A program made the translations under genes and the position numbers. The notes under the pieces were generated by a model, which worked only from the letters and a program-made list of their open reading frames with translations, made no database searches and was not told where the DNA came from. Positions 1 through 5,975 of a stretch of 7,258 bases of DNA are shown piece after piece; the first letter of the stretch is position 1; every line of letters starts with the position of its first letter. The DNA comes from CAUZEO01 sp963578625 (GTDB lineage: Bacteria > Verrucomicrobiota > Kiritimatiellia > SLOV01): NCBI GenBank assembly GCA_963578625.1, contig CAUZEO010000271.1, forward strand, positions 1 to 7,258, given 5' to 3'.

Positions 1-2
1 TC

Positions 3-188
3 GATGATTTGGCGGGGGAGTCCGGCCACCGGGAACCCTTTCTTCGTACACTGGAAAAACGAATGGGGATCGCAAATTTCGGCATGGGTACCCGCACGAG
101 GGTATATCAAGCGCTGAGAACATTCCGGGAAGGGAGCCGTGCGGAAGTACGGCGGATGGGCAAGGCGTTGCTCAATTTAACCATGTAA
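3..188 (+). CDS. C-terminal end of an unrecognised protein (5' end outside window)
   Basis: An open frame enters from the left edge and ends at a TAA at 186-188, giving 61 residues with no start inside the window. The peptide is rich in Arg, Glu and Leu and reads like an amphipathic helical tail, with stretches such as FLRTLEKRMGIANFG and VYQALRTFREGSRAEVRRMG. I do not recognise a family. A second plus frame is also open over much of this stretch but gives a less protein-like sequence, and the minus frames are broken. About 40 bp after the stop the base composition drops sharply into the AT-rich block. The gene points toward that block and no terminator is visible behind it. That this is a real gene is an inference from residue composition only. 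Confidence 0.45.
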   Translation, partial: DDLAGESGHREPFLRTLEKRMGIANFGMGTRTRVYQALRTFREGSRAEVRRMGKALLNLTM

Positions 189-225
189 CACACTGATCCC
201 GATCCTCCTGGAATGTCAACCGCAC

Positions 226-549
226 CTACGGTAGAGGAGAAGTGTATTTGTACACTCTAGTACCAATCGCATACATTGTGGTTTCACTTTTTTTGATAAA
301 ATGACGTATGTTATCATCATGGGTTGGATCTATACTAATCTCTGTAAAAGTTTGTCCACCATCCGTTGTTTCAAAGGTAGTGTGATCTCCTCCTATCCAG
401 CCTAAACTAGTAGTATAAAACCCAATCCCCAAAGCCTCATAACCCATAGAATAACGTCCTTCGTAGCTCCCATCAACAAAAGTCTTAGCTGACCAATTCT
501 CTCCTCCATCACCGGAAGCAAACATTATATAATGTTTTACATCTGAGCC
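226..549 (-). pseudogene. Fragment of a BNR/Asp-box beta-propeller protein, AT-rich and foreign in composition
   Basis: The minus strand from about 549 down to 229 encodes about 105 residues that read as one propeller segment. Two Asp-boxes (S/T-x-D-x-G-x-x-W/F) are visible: SGDGGENW and TTDGGQTF. They are separated by a GFYTTSLGWIGGD-type strand and followed by a strand ending in MYAIGTRVYKYT. This is the style of sialidase/Ycf48-like repeats in secreted Bacteroidota proteins, whose function is usually extracellular binding or glycan contact; none can be assigned here. The fragment has no start codon of its own. Its frame only stays open upstream by running into the neighbouring hydrolase gene in a different frame, and the stop at 226-228 may lie beyond the fragment. 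Counted G+C over 241-540 is 116/300 (39 %), against 110/180 (61 %) in three sampled lines of the adjacent gene. Both ends are therefore likely breakpoints. Confidence 0.7.
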
Positions 550-557
550 TTCCTGCC

Positions 558-3500
558 CTACTTCGAGCCGAGGTCGATTTTCAGCTCGGCGCTTACGCCG
601 CTCATGACGTCCTTGACGTGAATGGTGTGCACACCGGACACTTCGTTTAGAGCCAGGGGCACGGTGATCGTGGCACGTCCCGCGGCGGCCAAAATGTTCT
701 GTGCATACCATTCGAGCTCCCCGCCGTCGGGACCGGTGACGGTCACGCGCAGCACATGGTGCCCGGTCACCTCGGCGGCTCCGGCCTCGACCGAAGCGTT
801 GAGTATCAACGGCACGCCAGGCACGGCACTATTGATCGATTTCACGCGGACCGCCTCGACCCTGTAGGGAGAAAGAGCCAGGACCTCGGCCTGGTAGTTC
901 AACGGCCTGTCGCAGTGGTCAGCGTGTCCCAGGTATTCGGCCGCGCGAACATCGTATAGATGCGACGTTCGCGGAAAATGAATTCGTGCCGTGTAGGTTT
1001 CGTTGTCGTGCAGAAAGTAGGACCGCATCAGTCCGACCAATTCGATCCCTCCGGCGTCGAACCGGGCGATTTCCGTCGGGGGCATTTCGCCCTCGAGCGA
1101 TTTGATGCTGACCGCGGGTTCCATCCCGGCGTAGCGCTGCAGCAGCTCGGCCATCTTCCCCCACCGCCCCCTCAATTCTCGCCAGTCCTCCCGGCCGCCA
1201 TGCATGCGATAGTATCCGCTGAACGTGTCCGTCCCGATGAGGACAGCCCTCCCTTTGCCGACCTCGGTAACCGTGTTCGGCTTGTCCCGGGGAAAAAGTT
1301 CAGCGAGGGCAGACGCGGGTCGCTTGGCGCCCGATTTTTTGAGTATCGCCGGCATAATGTCGGCAACGACCAGGCCCCCATTGCGAGCGAACTCCAGGAT
1401 GTTCTCGACCTCACGGTCTGATATGGCTCTGCTGTTGGGCAGAAACAAAACCTTGTAGCCGTGGTCGGCAAGCTCGCCCTGCTCGATCTGCTCGTAGGCA
1501 ACGAAGTTGTATTGAAAGCCCGAGTCCTCGAGAGTTCGGGCAACGTCGCCAAGAGCATCCTCATAGATGCAATGGAAAACATCGGATCGCTCGGAATAGA
1601 GGCTGTTGACGATCCGCGACGACTCCGAAAAGTGGATGGCGATCCCGTCGTCGGCCCGCGAGCCGGATAAGACGAGCCTGCCAATGCCCGACTTGATTTC
1701 GGCCAGCGCCTGTGCTTGGGACTCCATGAATCCCAGGCTTGTCAGGTCCGGGGCGTACCCGCTGACGGGACCGGGCGCACCCATGGTCCAGAACCACGTC
1801 GTGTTCATGTGGTGCAGAAGGCTGTACCAGGGGTGATAGTGGAAGTACTCGATCCTGCTCGGTCTGCCGTGTGAGCTTCCGCCGAAGGCTCCGTACCACA
1901 AGCCGCGCACCGTGCTGGAATCGGCCGGTCCGAACGAGCGCTTCACCTCCGATTGGATGGGCTGGGCGACGGCCTTCGCATTGTAGCTCTGGAACAATTG
2001 AATGTTCTTTGAAAGAAGCCACCAGTCGAAGCCGGAGTTGGGACCATGAAGACCCTCGTCGCCGTCGAGGCCCGTCCGGGCCCCCGGATCACCTTCGCGA
2101 ATAAAGTCGCCGGCCTGTTTGTACAGCTCGGCATAGATGACGTCCGAGCTGAGCTTGTGCGTCACCCACGGGGCGAAGTTGCCCGTCTGCTTTGCCTCGG
2201 CGAACTCGATCGGCATTACCTGATCCCATGCGGTGTATTCGGTTCCCCATTCTCGGTTCAGCGCCTCCAGCGACGGGTACAGATTCTCGGCAAGCAGGCG
2301 GCGGAAGCGATCCAGCGCGGCCGGGTGCCAATCCAAGTCCGGATCGGCTGAATAGAGGGATTCGTCGCCGTGGGACCAGACGAACGGGCCATACGGGCCA
2401 TAGACCTCTCCGTCGCGGCGGAAGAGTCGGCCAATCCTATCAAGGGTTTTGGAGTCGGCCAGACACCCATGCCAGGGTGTTTGCGTCTGGTTGACATGTG
2501 TGTCCTCCGGCGCGGTCAAGTGGCCGAATCCACCGTTGTAGGCGCCGATCATCAGGTTCGCCGTGGCGCAATTCCGGGCCCTCATCTGCATCTGCTCAGG
2601 ATTTTTAATGTAGCTTCCGGGCAACGTGTGAAGCACGTCGGCCTGATCGACCTCTCGAAGTTTCTTGAGCATGTAGAAAGTAGGCAGGGAGTTGCAGGAT
2701 CGCGTGTTCGCCCAGACGAGGCTTGCGAAGTCATCGTGTCGGAAATGTGCTCGAACCGGAAAGCGGAACGTGCGCACCAGAAGCGTCTTGCCATTTTCCG
2801 AAATGACGAGGCGCAGCTCGTGCATGGTGTGCAGAGGAGCAAGCGGTCCCAGGCTGACATGTGCCGATCCGCCCAGTTCCGCTTGCATGATGTGCACCGA
2901 CTCCTGGGTGTCGATGTGCCGGCCGTGAAGATCCCACAACTCGGCCGAAAGCCGCTGATCCGAAAGCAGGGGTTTGGAAAGGTGGAACCTCGCCTCGACT
3001 TTGTCGCCCGCCTCCAGCATGTCGTCCAAAAGCTCGACATCTTCGATGGAGTTGTCGTGCACGACTTTAAATGCGCTGCCACCCCATTCCAACACACTGC
3101 CTTCCGCATCGCGTGCCCACATGTCGAGTATGTACTGTCCTGCCGGCACCGGCGGCAGCTCGAGTTGCACCTTGCCGGCAGAGGACTCGATCGGAAGCGA
3201 ACGCTCGAAGATCGCGTGCCCGTCGTTCGATCGAACCGCGACCGATACCGACGCAGTAACCGGGGCGCCTTCCAGGTGGATCGAAATCGGCACGTTCTCA
3301 CCGGCAGAGGGAGCCGAGGGAATCTCGGCACGCAGCGTCACGGCGGCCGATCTGCCCGCAGCCCACCGGATGGCACGGGCCACCAGCGACTGGTAATATT
3401 CGTAGGGGCCGAGTTCGAGGACGGCCTCCTCATCCCTCGGCCAGCTCGCGTGATGAGCCGCTTGAACCCAGTCGGGCGTCAGACAATGCAAATCGGTGTC

Positions 3501-4265
3501 GATCTCCACACCCTTGGGCTCATGGCGCGGCTGCTGATAGTCGAGCACAACGACCCGCCCGTTTCCGGAGGTGCTCGTCCGAACTAGTTTTGCTTCGTCC
3601 GCATGGCGAAGCCGGGGGAGGTCCCGCCACGGGACGCCGCGAAGCACCTCCTGAGATTGGCTGTCGGATCCATTCCCGATAAGTTCCTCGAGTTCGGGAT
3701 CGATGTCGGGCGGACACACATATACGAGACCCGTGCCGCTGCGGACCATTTCCGCGATTTTTGCACGCGCGCCTGCGGGAAGGGCGGACCAGCGGATCTT
3801 GCCGATGACGATGACATCGTGTTCGCTCTCCAGATATTGGGACAACAACTGCGTGACCAGCTCCAACTTTACCGCCGCCACTTCCTCCGAGAGGTGAATC
3901 GCCTTCGGGTCAGACATGTCGGGGGCCACCAGTTCACTGTTGTAACACAACCATGGCGTGAAACGGATATCCAGGCGCTGGGCCAGTTCCACGGTCTCGC
4001 GGTGTGACCACGTAGGGGCCGCGATCAGGACCTTGATTGATCCGCCGGCCAGGGGTTTCGCCCATTTCACGTGCGGCGTCTCGTACGCCGTTGTCACGAT
4101 TCCGTACGGCTGCCAATACTCGAAGTCCAGCGGGTGAGATCGATCGATGTTTTCAGATCGAGAAGCCGCCACTGCCGTTCCCGTGGGTGATGCTGAAAAG
4201 ATGCACGGCAGAAGAAGAAAAAGAAGAGATGCGCTTCGATGGCTCATGATCATAAATCCATTCAT
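558..4265 (-). CDS. Secreted multidomain GH42-like (beta-galactosidase-like) glycoside hydrolase, 1235 aa
   Basis: A complete gene, probably for an exported enzyme that hydrolyses a glycoside. An N-terminal signal peptide (hydrophobic core SLLFLLLPCIFSA, likely cut near residues 33-34 at AVAA) lacks a good lipobox. Residues about 75-270 resemble a ThuA/glutamine-amidotransferase-like alpha/beta domain, and about 306-500 look like Ig-like beta domains. Residues about 505-840 resemble a GH42-type TIM barrel: CLADS near 601, the acid/base-like VWSHGDES with Glu635, and LNREWGTEYTAWDQ near 669-682. Glu773 in QPIQSEVKR is the best nucleophile candidate. Residues about 870-1045 resemble the amidotransferase-like trimerisation domain of GH42, followed by beta-rich C-terminal domains. 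The protein is far longer than classical GH42 enzymes (roughly 650-700 aa). Three in-frame ATGs (codons 1, 5, 7) precede the signal core and none has a clear Shine-Dalgarno, so the start is uncertain by six codons. The substrate is unknown. The gene stops just before the AT-rich block and has no visible terminator. Confidence 0.85.
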   Translation of the reverse strand: MNGFMIMSHRSASLLFLLLPCIFSASPTGTAVAASRSENIDRSHPLDFEYWQPYGIVTTAYETPHVKWAKPLAGGSIKVLIAAPTWSHRETVELAQRLDIRFTPWLCYNSELVAPDMSDPKAIHLSEEVAAVKLELVTQLLSQYLESEHDVIVIGKIRWSALPAGARAKIAEMVRSGTGLVYVCPPDIDPELEELIGNGSDSQSQEVLRGVPWRDLPRLRHADEAKLVRTSTSGNGRVVVLDYQQPRHEPKGVEIDTDLHCLTPDWVQAAHHASWPRDEEAVLELGPYEYYQSLVARAIRWAAGRSAAVTLRAEIPSAPSAGENVPISIHLEGAPVTASVSVAVRSNDGHAIFERSLPIESSAGKVQLELPPVPAGQYILDMWARDAEGSVLEWGGSAFKVVHDNSIEDVELLDDMLEAGDKVEARFHLSKPLLSDQRLSAELWDLHGRHIDTQESVHIMQAELGGSAHVSLGPLAPLHTMHELRLVISENGKTLLVRTFRFPVRAHFRHDDFASLVWANTRSCNSLPTFYMLKKLREVDQADVLHTLPGSYIKNPEQMQMRARNCATANLMIGAYNGGFGHLTAPEDTHVNQTQTPWHGCLADSKTLDRIGRLFRRDGEVYGPYGPFVWSHGDESLYSADPDLDWHPAALDRFRRLLAENLYPSLEALNREWGTEYTAWDQVMPIEFAEAKQTGNFAPWVTHKLSSDVIYAELYKQAGDFIREGDPGARTGLDGDEGLHGPNSGFDWWLLSKNIQLFQSYNAKAVAQPIQSEVKRSFGPADSSTVRGLWYGAFGGSSHGRPSRIEYFHYHPWYSLLHHMNTTWFWTMGAPGPVSGYAPDLTSLGFMESQAQALAEIKSGIGRLVLSGSRADDGIAIHFSESSRIVNSLYSERSDVFHCIYEDALGDVARTLEDSGFQYNFVAYEQIEQGELADHGYKVLFLPNSRAISDREVENILEFARNGGLVVADIMPAILKKSGAKRPASALAELFPRDKPNTVTEVGKGRAVLIGTDTFSGYYRMHGGREDWRELRGRWGKMAELLQRYAGMEPAVSIKSLEGEMPPTEIARFDAGGIELVGLMRSYFLHDNETYTARIHFPRTSHLYDVRAAEYLGHADHCDRPLNYQAEVLALSPYRVEAVRVKSINSAVPGVPLILNASVEAGAAEVTGHHVLRVTVTGPDGGELEWYAQNILAAAGRATITVPLALNEVSGVHTIHVKDVMSGVSAELKIDLGSK

Positions 4266-4560
4266 CTAGGTACGCGGTCAATTTCAAGGCGTCACGTACA
4301 GAAGCCCCGCGAATTGGTTTCTGCTTCGACCGGAGATTCTCAGGACGGGACAAGAAAAGCCAGTGCGAATCATAGGAGGTTGCTTTTTCGAGATTTCGGA
4401 GAACACTTCTTCCGCGCCACCTAGAGCCCACAATTCCTGCCGGAACCGTATGCGAAACGCGTCCCCGGAGTCAAGGTTCGGGACGGCAGGGGCGATCGTG
4501 TGGCCAGAGCGAGCCCCGACGCCGGGTTGACCGCAATTCAACCCCATCCGGTGCGTGTTT
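4266..4560. other. Upstream region of the glycoside hydrolase gene, no supported gene
   Basis: About 295 bases lie upstream of the hydrolase start. Open frames exist on both strands, but their translations look like random peptides and match nothing I know. No convincing -35/-10 pair, SD sequence, tRNA or riboswitch fold was seen. The only structured element is a short inverted repeat at 4524-4544, listed separately. Any promoter for the hydrolase should lie here. Confidence 0.5.
4524..4544. repeat. Short inverted repeat, possible operator
   Basis: Two perfect 7-bp arms, GGGTTGA (4524-4530) and TCAACCC (4538-4544), flank a 7-base spacer. The repeat sits about 260 bp upstream of the minus-strand hydrolase gene, so it could bind a dimeric regulator. 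Arms of this length also arise by chance in a window of this size. There is no U-tract suited to a terminator. Confidence 0.25.
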
Positions 4561-4572
4561 TGAATAGACCCC

Positions 4573-4710
4573 TTATGTCGCGAAGTCGGGGCCGTTCGCG
4601 TACGCTATGACTGGTTCAGTGTCGTAGTCTGGAAACAAATCATCGAAGCAGGGCAGCGTGGGCATCGTGTTGAACATGGTCGTGGGGCCCACCCGAGGGA
4701 CCCCGCGCAT
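4573..4710 (-). CDS. Doubtful small ORF, 45 aa, unknown
   Basis: An ATG-initiated frame runs from 4710 to a TAA at 4573. Over the roughly 50 codons ending at this stop, hand-counted G+C by codon position is about 54, 48 and 78 % (first, second, third), the skew expected of coding DNA in a GC-rich genome. The peptide contains PTLPCFDDLFPDYDTEPV and resembles no family I know. It lies just beyond the strong hairpin at 4723-4755 and on the same strand as the oxidoreductase fragment and the hydrolase. No Shine-Dalgarno is evident. It could be a small gene, the remnant of a longer one, or chance; the frame stays open upstream through the hairpin to 4824. Confidence 0.25.
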   Translation of the reverse strand: MRGVPRVGPTTMFNTMPTLPCFDDLFPDYDTEPVIAYANGPDFAT

Positions 4711-4722
4711 CGGACTCCACAG

Positions 4723-4764
4723 ACAGATCCCCGGCCGCAAGGGCCGGGGATCTGTTGTTTGTTT
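4723..4764 (+). terminator. Strong hairpin with T-rich tail, putative intrinsic terminator
   Basis: A perfect 14-bp stem pairs ACAGATCCCCGGCC (4723-4736) with GGCCGGGGATCTGT (4742-4755) around a 5-base loop, GCAAG. On the plus strand it is followed by TGTTTGTTT, a fair U-tract, so the polarity favours stopping plus-strand transcription. No plus-strand gene is seen just upstream. The only gene ending nearby is the minus-strand oxidoreductase fragment, whose stop is about 80 bp away, and reading that way the stem has no U-tract. It could still act as a 3' mRNA-stabilising stem for that gene. Confidence 0.65.
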
Positions 4765-4835
4765 GGTCCGAGATAGGGGCAACGAGCAGAACAAGTTCGG
4801 TGGGATCCGAATCGAGGTGAGCAAAGAGGGCAGGG

Positions 4836-5150
4836 CTAGCCGTCGAATTCGCTGACTCGAACAGGTGCTTCTGTATCAACGGCCTTGCGGATGGCGGTCA
4901 TCAGTCGAATGGCGTCCAGCATGGCTTGCATCTCCAATAAGGGTGTCCGCCGGGTCCGGACCATTTCCTGAATCGTTTTGAGGATTTTCGACGCGCCATT
5001 GGGATAGGTCCAATCGTTGATCACCGTATCCAACTTGCCCTTGACCCCATAAGCCTGCAGATAGAAGCCGGAGTTCGGGCCGCCGTACCCATAGTAAACG
5101 ACGCCGGTGCTTGGCCGGTCCGGCCGATCGCCATAATCCAGGTGCACCAT
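4836..5150 (-). pseudogene. C-terminal fragment of a Gfo/Idh/MocA-type oxidoreductase
   Basis: About 104 residues on the minus strand, ending at TAG (4836-4838), look like the end of a Gfo/Idh/MocA NAD(P)-dependent oxidoreductase. The telling part is the last 50 residues: a helix reading ILKTIQEMVRTRRTPLLEMQ, then LDAIRLMTAIRKAVDTEAPV and a short beta tail. This matches the usual family ending, in which a small helix with the TG/TR-x-P motif is followed by a final helix carrying A-x-x-A/S and a PV turn. Upstream lies GVVYYGYGGPNSGFYLQAYG, which would belong to the C-terminal beta-sheet domain. The N-terminal Rossmann fold with its GxGxxG motif is absent, so the piece cannot be active by itself. 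An in-frame ATG at 5150 is probably internal. Full-length members have about 330-450 residues, so about two thirds is missing, cut where the plus-strand TSP3-like gene begins. Substrate unknown; such enzymes often act on sugars or inositols. Confidence 0.65.
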
Positions 5151-5161
5151 CAATTGGCGGG

Positions 5162-5794
5162 GTGAGAACGGACACCCTGGAGGTACTCGTAGACAACACG
5201 GTGGTCGCAAGTTTTACGGAACCCGGGTTGGCTGATCCTGGATATTTGCTTCGTACCGTCGATCTGAACCCGTTTGCCGATGGCTTTCCGCACGCGATCA
5301 TCTTTCGATACACGGGCCAACTGCTGGGCGGCACCGCTGCCTTTCAGGTTGACAACATCGTTGTCCAGGCTTGTCTGCCGTCCGATTTCGATAACGACGG
5401 AATCGAAGACGACATGGATCCCGACGACGACGATATGCCTGACCTGTGGGAGATCCTATATGGGCTGGATCCGTACAATATGTCCGATGCGCTGGGGGAC
5501 GACGATATGGATCGCCGCCTCAATAGCGAAGAATTCGTTGCGGACACGATTCCTACCAATGCGCTTTCTTTCCTCTCCCTGATCATGGATCCCCGCGTGC
5601 TTCCCAATGTGCAGCCATTGTCCTTTGAGAGTTCTACGAACCGGGAGTATTACCTGGACTACAGCCCCGATGTGGTGGCCGGGTCCTGGATTTCCGTGAT
5701 TACCAGCGCGCCAGGCACCGGCAGCACCATGAGTGTCAACCTCACCAACAACGAATCTTTCGTGATCTACCGGCTCGGAGTTGAACTGCGGTAG
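5162..5794 (+). pseudogene. 5'-truncated exported protein with TSP3-like calcium loops
   Basis: A 210-residue C-terminal piece ending at TAG 5792-5794. The first 70 residues (DTLEVLVDNTVVASFTEP, then LRTVDLNPFADG and FQVDNIVV) look like the second half of a jelly-roll carbohydrate-binding-like domain. Next comes an acidic segment, DFDNDGIEDDMDPDDDDMPD, then LWEILYGLDP and PTNALSF, the thrombospondin-type-3/EF-hand-like unit common in secreted Verrucomicrobiota and Kiritimatiellota proteins. The last 65 residues include REYYLDYSPDVVAGSW, a frequent terminal beta domain in those proteins. No signal peptide is present, and the frame enters from sequence that codes for the oxidoreductase on the other strand. 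The GTG at 5162 is therefore a nominal start only, without a ribosome binding site. Several loop glycines are replaced by Asp or other residues. The likely role is an extracellular binding or structural part of a longer protein; the partner is unknown. Confidence 0.7.
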
Positions 5795-5803
5795 TCCGGA
5801 AAC

Positions 5804-5921
5804 CCGATCCGTGTAGCGGAGCCCAACCAGAACCGAGGTCCCTTTGCACGGGCAGGGTGCCCATGCCACGGCGGTGGCTCTGGTTGGGTTTCGCTACACG
5901 GGTCGGATACCCGTGCCACGG
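5804..5921. repeat. Palindromic intergenic element (long imperfect hairpin with inner repeat units)
   Basis: Two 31-base arms, 5804-5834 and 5876-5906, are inverted repeats with four differences. Three of these keep G-U pairing in RNA and the fourth is an A-C mismatch. The 41-base centre holds a second hairpin, GCACGGGC / GCCCATGC around AGGGT (5846-5866). A diverged direct copy of the centre, near GGGTGCCCATGCCACGG (5855-5871), recurs at 5905-5921, where CCCGTG-C-CACGGG is itself palindromic. The left arm starts nine bases after the stop of the TSP3-like gene. From memory, short units reading like GTGGCATGGGCACCCTGCCC are scattered between genes in many planctomycete and verrucomicrobial genomes, so a REP-like mobile repeat is the likeliest identity. 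It may stabilise or end the upstream transcript, although no U-tract follows. Confidence 0.75.
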
Positions 5922-5963
5922 GAATTCCATCTTTAATCCTCTGGCTCCCCCCACGGCAGATGG

Positions 5964-5969
5964 TATACT
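5964..5969 (+). promoter_or_regulatory. Putative -10 hexamer TATACT of the protease gene
   Basis: TATACT differs from the sigma-70 -10 consensus at one base. The ATG of the protease begins six bases after it, where a transcript would be expected to start, so the mRNA may be leaderless. The -35 position (about 5941-5946) is poor. There is no properly spaced Shine-Dalgarno; only GAAG two bases from the ATG is present. Confidence 0.4.
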
Positions 5970-5975
5970 GAAGAC

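Noticed and set aside
226..711. A single 161-residue minus-strand protein joining the propeller fragment to upstream sequence
   Set aside because: The first 55 or so residues lie in the wrong frame of the hydrolase gene and are Arg/His-rich noise; only the part after about 550 is propeller-like. The apparent fusion is an accident of the open frame.
2370..3587. A 405-codon open frame on the plus strand inside the hydrolase gene
   Set aside because: It lies wholly antisense to a gene with clear domains; its translation is rich in Arg, His and Pro with no family pattern, as expected of an opposite-strand shadow in GC-rich DNA.
4239..4424. A 61-codon plus-strand frame at the hydrolase start
   Set aside because: It begins antisense to the signal-peptide region and has no recognisable content.
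5456..5869. A minus-strand frame opposite the TSP3-like gene
   Set aside because: It is antisense to a stretch with recognisable TSP3-like and terminal beta-domain sequence, and has no family pattern of its own.
5804..5921. Terminal inverted repeats of an insertion sequence
   Set aside because: The arms enclose only 41 bases, with no transposase and no flanking direct duplication.
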